In this document: positions 1 through 9,443 of the stretch, piece after piece | How positions within the stretch are numbered: position 1 is the stretch's first letter | Layout: each line of letters starts with the position of its first letter | Source of the DNA: Avena insularis | Taxonomy: Eukaryota; Streptophyta; Magnoliopsida; Poales; Poaceae | NCBI GenBank assembly: GCA_023614405.1 | Contig: CM042685.1 | Location: 92,184,684-92,248,683, forward strand | Reading direction: 5' to 3' | DNA: 64,000 bases | Translations under genes and position numbers: made by a program | Notes under the pieces: generated by a model | What the model saw: only the letters and a program-made list of their open reading frames with translations | Told to the model about the DNA's origin: nothing | The model's database searches: none

Positions 1-1294
1 ATCTCAGCTTATCCAAGAAGAGTAGCCATGTTGTGTCAAAGTTATTCCTCAATGATGCCATGCATGGTCTGCTATGACAGGAAGAGAAACCAATTGCCAA
101 TACTATCTAGGTGAACCTCAAATCCCAAAAAATCCATTAAGGTTGTAGTGTTGCTATTGATTATTGCGATTTTATTCTAGGCTTCTAGCTGATTGAGTCT
201 GAAAATCTTTGATTTAGCCATACATGTTACTGAAGCTTTTGACGAAGGAGGCACTATAATCAACTGAAGTAACTACGATTGTTTTTTATTGTATATTGCT
301 AAAGAAGATCCCTAAAGATATTATCGTTCAAAAAATCACAAATGTCTTTTATGGTATGCTTTCAGAATCTTTATTATCATTCTATACATCTTCTATTTGT
401 TAATGTGTGACGAATACATCTCTGAACAATTGAAATATAATCATGTTTTTTGCTTAGTCCTAATTCGCCAGTAACCTGAACTGTTGACTTTTATAGTCTA
501 TGTACAGTTGAAGGTGAACTTAGTTTTGCTTCCAGAAGACCTACTTATCTGGTATCGGCAAGGCATATACCAGTTAGTCAAAGTTTCTGTAGTTGACAGA
601 CACGGATGTAGATCATCTCCAAAAGGCTTTCACGTTGTGGCCTCAGTAAGTGTGAAGCCCGTAGAAATATATGATAGTTCGTACTTTTTTTGTAATTGTG
701 CAGATATACAAGCATTGAGATGGATCTTTTTCCTACAGTAATTATCATAAAATAAGTTTACTAGCCAAAAAATTTATCAATTAGATATCTGCAATAAGGA
801 TAGTTAAGAGTGTTCTCTTACCAAAGAGTACATTTTCACCCAATATCTATTTTATCTTTAAATACTATTAAGAAAATGGTAACAAAGATCCACGTCTGCA
901 TGACAACCATTTTATACTTTTTCATTCACGCAATACTCTTTTAAAATAAATTCCTACCGCAACGCCTGGGGTATCCTGTATATTATCCCAACTTAGGCAC
1001 TACAGTTCCACCGTGCATGATGACTAAAAATACACACATGTTATGCTTGGGTACGTCATAAGCACACACGCCATACAGACGACACAGCGAAGCGCGCTTG
1101 TTCGTCTAGTCTATACCTAATCCCATGCATTGCTACGGAGTGGAAAAATATACGCACGTAATACGGAGTAACGGTTAATTCTAGCCCTTAATGCATAGGG
1201 GTATTTTAGGCTTTTTAACATCTTCTTCCTAAACCAGAGCATCAACCATGTGTGATGAAACTCTAAATAATTTTTTGTAGCTGTAAAAATATTT
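1..1294. other. Unassigned AT-rich intergenic DNA
   Basis: No long open frame, RNA gene or recognisable element boundary is visible. The only coding-like stretch is the short candidate exon at 508-645, listed separately. The rest has the composition and stop density of ordinary grass intergenic sequence. Confidence 0.5.
508..645 (+). other. Possible relic exon (46 codons), family not recognised
   Basis: The stretch is open in one frame for 46 codons. It is bounded by a plausible acceptor (tatgtacag, ending at 507) and a strong donor (gtaagt, from 646). The peptide contains LLPEDLLIWYRQG and ends in FHVVAS, which looks protein-like rather than random. I do not recognise the family. No partner exons could be identified on either side, so it may be one exon of a decayed or fragmented host gene, or chance. 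Confidence 0.25.
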
Positions 1295-2508
1295 AGGGTG
1301 TGTTTGGTTCTAATGTGGATTTCTGAAAATCTGCTGTGAGCTATTGACTGTGAGAAAACTGTTGTGAGCTAAAAACTGTGGAAAAGTTAAAGTCGTTTGG
1401 TTCAAGCAACTGTAGAAGAGTAGATTTGGTACGATTTATCTATAATATCTCCAATCCCAAATTAAATTTTTATATGCTAATTGACCCTAAATCATCGATA
1501 TGTACACCATTCTACGTGTAAATGACTATTCTGATAAAAAAAGTTATTTTAATTAATGTATCATAGTTTAAATGATTGGAAAATGAAACGGCAAGGTAAG
1601 TGTGTACACATGTGCTAGCAAGAAAAATGATTCTCCTAACCTGTGGTTAATCTCATATAGTGGAACTGGATTTGATGGATCGGATTGGTTCGTATGCATT
1701 TATGCAAGTAAGAATGACTCATCAAGATTCAATAGCTAGATCGAGTCGTTGTCAAACTCTCACCTCCCGATTCAAGAACACCTGGCTCGTCTCCAGCGAT
1801 CACAAGCGGGGACTTCGTGACCACTAATCTGCGTCTTGTCTCATGTTGATGCTTGGAGGCGGACCGTGACCAGATGTAGGCCCAAGCGGAGCTCTTACTA
1901 GCAGCGGTGTCATGTCGTCATGTAGCTCCTCCACGAGGTCCGGGGTTGGGAGATGCCTCCACGTGATTTTGCAGCGGCCACCGACTGCGAAATGTAGGAA
2001 CTCAAGGGATCTTGGAAGTATGCCTGAGGGAACACGGTGGGACGACGCGCCGGAGGCGGGCAGCACTTAAGGCGGTGCGGACGTACGAGGCGGTTAAGGA
2101 TATTTGTGGTGGGACGAGATTTGTGGAGGTCAGGGCACGTGACTTAGGGCAGGACAGGGGTTTGGGCGCGGCCGGAGGAGGGCGTCGCCAGCAGTCCCTG
2201 GCCGCTAGGATCTAGTCAGTTGTGTCCTCACGATGCAGATTAGAGCGAGAAAAAGAAGATGGACAGGGTGGCGTGCGGGCGTGAGAAAAGAAATAGAGTG
2301 AACCGGTACGACTCAGCGGTGGCACTAGTGCGTAATTTTATGAAAACCTGAAAGTCACCACGGTGGAAGCAGGGGTCGAGCTGCTGTGGGAAATACACGC
2401 CAAAAGCAGGTTGCGTTATAGGAATCAGCTCCAGAAAATATTCGTTTGGTTAGCGTTTAGATTTTCGATAGTAGAAGCAGGTTGAGAAAGCTGAACCAAA
2501 TAGACCCT
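1295..2508. mobile_element. hAT-like non-autonomous DNA transposon (1.2 kb)
   Basis: The ends form an imperfect terminal inverted repeat: agggtgtgtttggttc at 1295-1310 and, reversed, agggtctatttggttc at 2493-2508 (14 of 16 match). The 'GTGTTTGGTTC' terminus is typical of grass hAT-type elements. Related short subterminal motifs (tttggtt, ctgtgagct, gaagcaggttg) lie inside both ends. No transposase is present. The centre (about 1740-2330) is much more GC-rich than the flanks and could be captured host sequence. I could not find a clean 8-bp TSD (aaatattt against gatgcgca), so the exact borders or family are uncertain. Confidence 0.4.
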
Positions 2509-3352
2509 GATGCGCATGGATTAAGACCGGGGTGCCGATAAATAAATATCACACAAACTGATAGATTTGCTGCACTTAAGATCTACCGCCACAACTACAT
2601 AACTGTAGATGTACACTCTTACACAACGTCCTTGGCAACCACCGTCCCTAGAGGGGTCCCCGTGGCATGAGGACATGCAATTTTTCTTGTAATAATGAGG
2701 ACACGTGGAATTACTTGTTGGTGCTGCTTATTGATCCTTTGCACGATATAAGGCCAAACTGTTGAATTCATTGCCATACCGTCATGACTGAAACAAGCAA
2801 CAGATCAAATCTTAATCTACTATGGTTCTTCATCGCATTTATTGTTTGTTTAGGAATATAATACTTGTCCATTAGCAACAGAGATAAAACATCATGAAGA
2901 ATCTCCATCCAATAAGGTCGTTTGGAAAAAATTAATCGTCGTCTAATTCAAGTCCCTCACCGTAGCCAAACCTGGAGCAATGCTTCTTCATGGCGACGCA
3001 TCATATAGATCTGTGTGATACTAGATTTGATTTTTAGGAACGACAACGGTAGTTGATTTCCTTGGAGTTTACTATTTTGTCCTTGAAAAATCATGTACTC
3101 CTTAGAATTTAGTGGCAGTACTCCCTAATCCTTTCGTTGGAGTACCAGTGGACCTAATCCCTTGGATCTAAGAAAATAACAATTAATAATAATTTAGGGG
3201 TACCGTAAAAGAGGTTAAAGTATTCTCATGTCTAAAGATACCCGAGTCAGCATGTCAATGTAATCGCCACAGTCCAACCTGCTCTTTGGGACCCTGTCAT
3301 TCATGCACCTCCATATCATGGGCATGCCCCACATAGATATCCTAGGGACTCC
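2509..3352. other. Unassigned intergenic DNA
   Basis: I see no coding region, RNA gene or element boundary here. It lies between the hAT-like element and the start of the duplicated DUF4283 relic. Confidence 0.5.
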
Positions 3353-3790
3353 CATGCTAAAAAGTATCACCATTTGAGCACGAGGCTTCCTTCCTCATGA
3401 AGTTCCTTCTGAAGTCTGCCCAAACTGGCGTATGGCGTAATGCCACCCTTCCTCTCCTCCTCCCATCCCAACTCTAAATCCTAGTTCCTCCATCCTCTAA
3501 GCCATGAATCATCCCCCAAATCTCAACCCACCTCCCTCCCGTCCTACCACTCCAAATCTTCATCACCACCCACCCCGTCACCCAATCAGTTTGTCCAGCA
3601 ACAGTTTGAAGGAGCAAAAAACCAAGGTATTCCACGGTGGGAAGCCTCTCGAAGAGAAGGGATGGATCAGACACTTCTGTCGCTGATCCGTCCGAAGGGA
3701 AGCTTGTTGGCTCCACACAGCCTTCCGGTGTTGTAGGCACCGGAAGTTCCGCTTTTAGAGTTGTCCATGCAAGCGATGACCATTGAGAAG

Positions 3791-4711
3791 TGATGTGGAC
3801 ATCCCTTCTATTGATACAACCGTTGTACCTACAGCTACACACATACAAGGACCCATCACAAGATCTCGTGCCAAACAACTTAACTATCAGGTACTTTCGT
3901 TTCTTGAAACTATTCCTCACATACATGAGAATATGATGCTGCCTAAATCAGATGTATTTCTTACTCTTAGGAATGATGGACCAAGCATGGATGAGAGGGA
4001 CAAGCATTGGAGCATGGCCATGCATGGAGATGGCAGCAAGCGTGTGATGATCCAAGAGAAGGCCACAAATGAAGATTTCAGAACTTTGAGGCCACCATAA
4101 TGAAGAAAGAAGGCTTGGACGAAATATTCAAGATCAATACTTCACGAATTCGTCCATAGCTTAATATGGTGCAGCGACACCTTTTACTTTGGGCCAGGCC
4201 CATGTAATTTTCGCAGGATTTTAATTAGCCACTTTTTAGAGTCCGTATTTGAGGGGAAAAGGACTTCTAGGGTTGGATTCGGCCACCACTTCCATGGCTG
4301 GCCGAAACCCCACCTTTTCGCCCTTAAATACTCCCCATAGTCGTCCCCCTAGACTCGGATTTTGTTTAGACATTAAGTTAGCCATCATAGCAACTTCGCC
4401 AAGGCTCGAGCGTCATGAGGCCTCTTGTGCCAGCGCCTATACAAGATCCCACCTCTTCAATAAAGCTTTCCTCTTAATCCGCAATATCTTGATTGCAATA
4501 TTGGTTCTTACTTGTTCTCGATTACAGGTAGGAATTAAGACCCTCGTTGGTCAGGCTGATCGTGTTCCCACATGATCGGTAACCTCCAGGAGATTGGCCT
4601 AGCGATTGCATTGGCGCTCGTGCTCGCACGTGTAGTCGGATCGTCAAGCCCGAACTCCACCAAATCGATTATCGCCATCTCATCAAAAGATCGGACACCT
4701 TTGCCCTATCA
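3791..4711 (+). mobile_element. Solo LTR, probably Ty3/gypsy, with the pol C-terminus inside the LTR
   Basis: The block begins TGATGTGG and ends CTATCA and interrupts duplication unit 1. Unit 2 shows the uninterrupted target (gaccattgagaagccat, ending near 7110). The flanks agaag (3786-3790) and ataag (4712-4716) are a 5-bp TSD with one mismatch. The first 310 bp encode a peptide with GPITRSRAKQLNYQVLSFL followed by LRNDGPSMDER and DFRTLRPP, which I recognise as the C-terminal tail of grass retrotransposon polyproteins. The pol frame therefore ran into the 3' LTR. No internal region or second LTR is present, so LTR-LTR recombination left a solo copy. Confidence 0.7.
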
Positions 4712-4764
4712 ATAAGCCAGAGGAAGGGCAACAATCCAACCAGGAAAAGAGTAAATATGCCATG

Positions 4765-6392
4765 TGTAGGGTTCGCAGCATAGAAAACAAAAATTTTCCT
4801 ACGATGTGAACTATGTACCAAGATCTATCTATTAGATACAAACAACGGGCGGATGTATATCCGTAGAGAACATACCCTTAAAGACCGACAAAGCTTAACG
4901 AGTTCAACTCGTGGTTGATGTAGACGATCTCTTGTAGATCTCAAGATCGAGAGGAAGTCCTAGCGCCGCAAATCAGCAGCGCATCCGTGCTCGCACACAT
5001 GTTCGAGGCACCGAGCAACCTCCGCCTCCTCGCTCCAGCGATGCAGCGGAAGCACAACTCTTTCTTGCCGAATAGCCATCGGGAACATGTATCTCGCTAG
5101 TCCGAGACCATGGGAAATAAATTCTAGAGGGGGAGAGAGATCCTTCACGAGGAGGTGTGAGTGAGAAGTGAGAGGAGGGGCTCCTTTTATAGGAGGAGGG
5201 GGGAACCCCAAGGGGGTGGCCGGCGCATGGGGGCTGCCCCCTTGCCCTCCCCTCTTCATGTGGGTGGACACTCCACTCACAAAAATCCATTCATATGCCT
5301 CCACTCAAAATCCCACTCAAACTTGCCATTAAATTTCCACCAAATTTAATGCAAACTCTCATTAAATAAAACTCTTTTATTTTATTCAGAATTGTCAATT
5401 ACTTTAATGACAAACATTCACAAATAACCCCTTGCTAGAATTCTATTTCACATGCATAACCACTTTATGCAATTTCACCCGAAAACCTGTTTCGGTATCT
5501 AGTGAAATAAATTCCTGCGCTTGTTCATTCTTTCGGCATGAAACTTTTGCTCCAATTGGATGTCGGTGTCTCTTAAGTGTGTCACCCTATGGTTCGTGAA
5601 TAATGTGGACATGATCGAGACCCCTCTCGGATCAATAATCAGAAGCGGGATCTGGAGACCCTTACTGACTCCCACACATTCAACGATGACTCGCTAGTAT
5701 CTTAATCCCTTTGTTTCACGATATATTACATGTCCGAGATTCGATCATCGGTATCTCCATACCTAGTTTGATCTCGTTACTGACATGCACTCTTTTCTCG
5801 TTCCCATGATATAACATTCTAGTGATCAAATCACTTGCTTGCAAGCTAATCAATGTGATATCACCGAGAGGGCCCAGAGTATATCTATACGTCATCGGGA
5901 TGAACAAATTCCACTCTCGATCCATGAGCCTCAACATAACATTTTATTAGTTCTGAATCCATCTTTATAATCACCCTGTTACGGTGTGACGTTTGATGTT
6001 ATCAAGAAACTCTTCCTGTGTTAGTGATTGACATGATCTCATGGTCTAAGGATTAGGATCACTTCGTAAGTTGTTATAGCAATATAAACTCAGTGACTTT
6101 GATCGTAATGCTATACTTCGGATGAATGTTCATCACACCATTACACTAATGTTGTGATCCCGTTATTAACAACATCCAATGTCCATGATCAGGAAACCTT
6201 GATCATCTTGTTAATCAACGAGCTAGTTTATAAGAGTGGCATAACTAGGAACTTTCTGTTTGTTTATTAAACACACATGTATTAATGTTTCTATATTAAT
6301 ACAATTATAACATGCAAAATAAACATCTATCATATACTTGGAATACACATAATAAACACTTTATTATTGCCTCTCAGGGCATATTCCCTTCA
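4765..6392 (-). mobile_element. Solo LTR of an Angela/BARE-type Ty1/copia element, minus orientation
   Basis: On the minus strand the block starts TGAAGGGAATATGCCC and ends CGAACCCTACA. It resembles Triticeae Angela/BARE/WIS LTRs in order and content, including the GCAATAATAAAG start and the 'ATCTCGGACATG' stretch. A perfect 5-bp TSD, ccatg, flanks it (4760-4764 and 6393-6397). Unit 2 of the tandem duplication holds the empty site (atatgccatgtacatcaag near 7139-7157). No PBS, internal region or partner LTR is adjacent, so it is a solo LTR of 1628 bp. Confidence 0.88.
5183..5191 (-). promoter_or_regulatory. TATA box of the copia solo LTR
   Basis: TATAAAAGG on the minus strand, inside the LTR and preceded by GC-rich sequence. 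This is the standard position for the U3 promoter of Angela/BARE-type LTRs. Confidence 0.6.
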
Positions 6393-6663
6393 CCATGTAC
6401 ATCAAGCTTGCTTCCCACTAGAAGCGCCCCAAGAGAAATTTCTCTCTTCTCTTCAATAGCAAATGAAGAGATCTTAGAGACATAACTATGGAGATATTGT
6501 TCAAGTTCATCAGTATGTTTTCAAAGCTTTATTTTCCATGTTTGAGTCCCTAATGTGGGTTTTCAAGAAATAACCTTGGATGATGGGACCGGATGTCCTT
6601 CTCTTTGAGCTAGCAAATGTAGAAGAGAATTATGAGAAGGAGCAGAATGATTTTATGGAGAAG

Positions 6664-7709
6664 CATGCCAAAAAGTATCACCATTTGAGCACGAGGCTTC
6701 CTTCCTCATGGAGTTCCTTCCGAAGTCTGCCCAAACTGGCGGATGGAGTAATGCCGCTCTTCCTCTCCTCCTCCCATCCCAACTCTAAATCCTAGTTCCT
6801 CCATCCTATAAGCCATGAATCATCCCCCAAATCTCAACCCACCTCCCTCCCGTCCTACCACTCCAGATCTTCATCACCACCCACCCCGTCATCCAATCAG
6901 TTTGTCCAGCAACAGTTTGAAGGAGCAAACAACCAAGGTATTCCGCAGTGGGAAGCCTCTCGGAGAGAAGGGATGGATCAGACACTTCTGTCGCTGATCC
7001 GTCCGAAGGGAAGCTCGATGGCTCCGCACAGCCTTCCGGTGTTGTAGGCATCGGAAGTTCCGCTTTTAGAGTTGTCCATGCAAGCGATGACCATTGAGAA
7101 GCCATAGGAAGGGCAACAATCCAACCAGGAAAAGAGTAAATATGCCATGTACATCAAGCTTGCTTCCACTAGAAGCGCCCCAAGAGAAATTTCTCTCTTC
7201 TCTTCAACAGCAAATGAAGAGATCTTGGAGACATAACTATGGACAACTGAAAGCATATAAGTAGTAAGCCCACCCCAAGATGAGTGCTCTCTCCTCCGAC
7301 TTCCCTAGAGCCTACGGTATCACAGCCGAGACAGCGACGGGTTCTCCGCCCATACAGGGACCGGTATCTGTTCAAGAAGTCAGTACTTATGCGGCACTCA
7401 AGATGTAGAAGAGGACTCAAGCAGGGCTACCCACTGTCACCTCGCTTCTTCTTCCGGCTTCGTACTACTACTACCTCCTAGGTCATCATTCTTTCCATTG
7501 CTTCATTGTCCTCAGCTCATCGAATTCAGAACATAGATTTTGTTCAAGTTCATCGGTATCTTTTCAAAGCTTTCTTTTCCATGTTTGAGTCCCTAATGTG
7601 GGTTTTCAAGAAATAACCTTGGATGATGGGACCAGATGTCCTTCTCTTTGAGCTAGCAAATGAAGAAGAGAATTATGAGAAGGAGCAGAATGATTTTATG
7701 GAGAAGCAT
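6664..7709 (+). repeat. Tandem duplication unit 2, carrying organellar filler DNA
   Basis: Direct repeat of unit 1, joined head to tail at 6663/6664. It retains the ungapped target sequences for both solo LTRs found in unit 1, and so supplies two internal empty-site controls. It is itself interrupted at about 7243-7529 by unrelated DNA that includes a plastid rRNA-gene fragment. After that insert it resumes (gttcaagttcatcgg) and runs through to 'ttatggagaagcatg' and into the DUF4283 relic. Confidence 0.75.
7243..7360 (+). other. Nuclear insertion of plastid 23S rRNA gene 3' end (NUPT)
   Basis: The run ctgaaagcatataagtag, followed by taagcccaccccaagatgag and ending with cagccgagacagcgacgg, matches the 3' end of chloroplast 23S rRNA as I know it. 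The mitochondrial 26S gene differs here. It carries several substitutions and small indels, so it is old and non-functional. The homology fades near gttctccgcccatacag. It sits inside duplication unit 2 and is absent from unit 1. The following 170 bp (to about 7529) are also absent from unit 1 and of unknown origin, suggesting multi-fragment filler at a repaired break. Confidence 0.75.
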
Positions 7710-8547
7710 GGTAGGCCAAGATACAGTTTTATGTATGTATATGTAACTATAAGAATCTATGGCGTTCCCTGAAAAAACAGATTGTTGGACCTTCTTAAGG
7801 ATATTATCAAGATTATTGGAGCCCCCTCTGAATTCCATGACCTTAAGGAAAATATGCTCTTTGCACACCCAGATTATATGTGGGGAGTGATTAGACTCAC
7901 TGTCTGCAGTCCAGTTATTTACATAATTAAGTTGAAATTAGGATCCACTCAGGAAGGTATTGCCTACTTGAACTATGAGAAAGTTGAAAGAATCTGTCTT
8001 TTCTACGGTGTCATGTTTCACACAATCAGCAATTGCTATCTTAGGAACTGCATTGTCATAGACAGAATCAAGCTCCACCGAGAGCCTGATCAAGTTTCCT
8101 TCCAGAGATATGGGGCATGGATAATAAGTGAAGATAAGCTTCCCGCTAGAGCAAGAGATTCAGGATCTCAACAAAATCTAGTGTTCAGTACCTTCCAAAC
8201 AGAGAACTTACAATGTTCAACAATGTCTTTGCCGATATGGATAGAATCAAGCAAATGGAAGAAATGTCCCCCTGGAAATATTACTACGGATGGAGAAAAA
8301 CGAAGGAAATCAGAACAAATACAGAGGAGATTGTTCTTTGACAGGTAAGGAGAAGCAGCAGGAGGTACACGATGACACTGTTACTATGGTGTCCACATGT
8401 AGAGACAGTAACCTGCATATGAATGAAGCCATGCAAGAGGTACACGTTTCCGAGGAGGATACATGCAAGCTCACATGTCATACTGCCACAGAGGAGACCC
8501 TGTCAATTCTAGGCCCGAAAGAGGTCGTAGACATGAGCTAGACATGG
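7710..8547 (+). pseudogene. DUF4283 / zinc-knuckle (CX2CX4HX4C) relic, LINE ORF1-like
   Basis: Continuing from the duplicated 5' part, the frame shows VTIRIYGVP near 7745, then from 7782 a 188-codon open frame with 'HDLKENMLFAHPDYMWGVIRL' and IIKLKLGSTQEGIAYLNYEK. It then shows the knuckle ICLFYGVMFHTISNC followed by 'RYGAWIISEDKLPAR'. That order (DUF4283 half-domain, basic strand, CX2CX4HX4C knuckle, short YG-W motif) is the grass DUF4283/zf-CCHC_4 architecture seen in LINE ORF1 proteins and free-standing relatives. The second knuckle cysteine is Tyr, there is a stop upstream of 7782, and the frame ends at 8348. A second short open stretch (8290-8541) may be its low-complexity C-terminus. 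Function is lost. Whether it was a LINE ORF1 or a domesticated gene cannot be told. Confidence 0.6.
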
Positions 8548-8893
8548 TACAGATAGTCGGTCAACCGATGGAACTGGAATTAAATGCAGTTACATGACTA
8601 AGAACAGTGCGAGAGACACTGAAATGTTGTCGTATAATTTTGAGGAAGAAGAGACTATTTTACAGCAAATAGCCCAAGGAAATATTCAGAACAATAAAAT
8701 GGATAAAGCGGCCAACTACTTGGATTGAATCAAGGTCCATCTCAGACAGACACTTTTGCTCCCAACCCACAAACTCTGAAGGAAAAATGTCTCCCCAACT
8801 GGCTGAGCATTTGTCAGTTGGGGTGCACCCTTCTCATGAGACCCATCTGGAAGGGGCAAATAAGAGGACATCGTCGTCGGGATTTTCCCCTCC
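8548..8893. other. Unassigned DNA between the DUF4283 relic and an LTR fragment
   Basis: No recognisable domain. It may be the decayed 3' continuation of the relic upstream (a short open stretch lies at 8725-8928), but nothing in it supports a specific call. Confidence 0.4.
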
Positions 8894-9196
8894 TGAAAGG
8901 ATCGTATGGGCACCTAGAGGAGGGGTGAATGCGTGCTACTTCAAATTTTACTTCTTTTCAAGTTAGGGTTTGACACAAAAGGTAAATTCTCTAGATTATG
9001 TAACTATGGTAAATTTACCTATATGTTAACCTAGCACATACACTAAGCAAGAACAAGATAAGTAAAGTACGGTAAAGAATAAAAATAACCAAAGTGGAGC
9101 ACGTGGAGACACAAGGATTTGTTTCCCGCATTTCCTACCTTTTGAGGGAAAGTACGTCTGCGTTTGAAGAGGGGGTGGTTTCAAACCACCAACATG
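8894..9196. mobile_element. Truncated LTR-like fragment (starts TGAAAGGATCGTATGG)
   Basis: The block opens with tgaaaggatcgtatgggcac and 'ctagaggaggggtgaatg', a sequence I associate with a repeated grass LTR family. It begins with TG. It is cut off at 9196 by the 5' LTR of element C, and its continuation is not seen in the window. It is therefore an older insertion than C. Family assignment is from memory only. Confidence 0.4.
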
Positions 9197-9437
9197 TAGC
9201 ACCCTTGGGAAAAACACTACTAGAAAATCGATGTTGTTTATACTCGTGCACCATCATGACATCATCATGCATACCTTTGTCTAAAAACAATTCGCTAAAA
9301 CCCTATCTTTGTTCTGACATTACCCCTCTCTTTATTTCAAAATACAAATCCTAGGCTTGTCTAGAATATGTTGTTTGTCTGAAAACTTATTTGAAAAATG
9401 TTTTGTTTTAAAAAGAAATAAATAATTAAAGCCTATT

Positions 9438-9443
9438 TATAAA
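9438..9443 (+). promoter_or_regulatory. TATA box in the 5' LTR of element C
   Basis: cctatttataaaccaggg, with the same TATAAA preserved at 41562-41567 in the 3' LTR. A GC-rich leader with many ccc/cac runs follows, as in the R-U5 part of grass chromovirus LTRs. Confidence 0.55.

Larger units (their letters stand above)
3353..6663 (+). repeat. Tandem duplication unit 1 (about 750 bp before later insertions)
   Basis: This unit and the next (6664-7709) carry the same sequence, from 'catgc(t/c)aaaaagtatcacc' through 'ttatggagaag'. After subtracting two later LTR insertions (3791-4711 and 4765-6392) unit 1 is about 750 bp. Its content includes a Pro-rich open stretch beginning at 3504 (MNHPPNLNPPPSRP) and, near 6500-6660, a degenerate stretch (PWMMGPDVLLFEL) resembling the middle of a DUF4283 domain. 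It is therefore the 5' part of the DUF4283/zinc-knuckle relic that continues at 7710. Duplication preceded both LTR insertions, because unit 2 lacks them. Confidence 0.75.

Noticed and set aside
7782..8348. An intact functional host gene
   Set aside because: A knuckle cysteine is lost, the upstream frame has a stop, and the 5' half lies in a rearranged tandem duplication.
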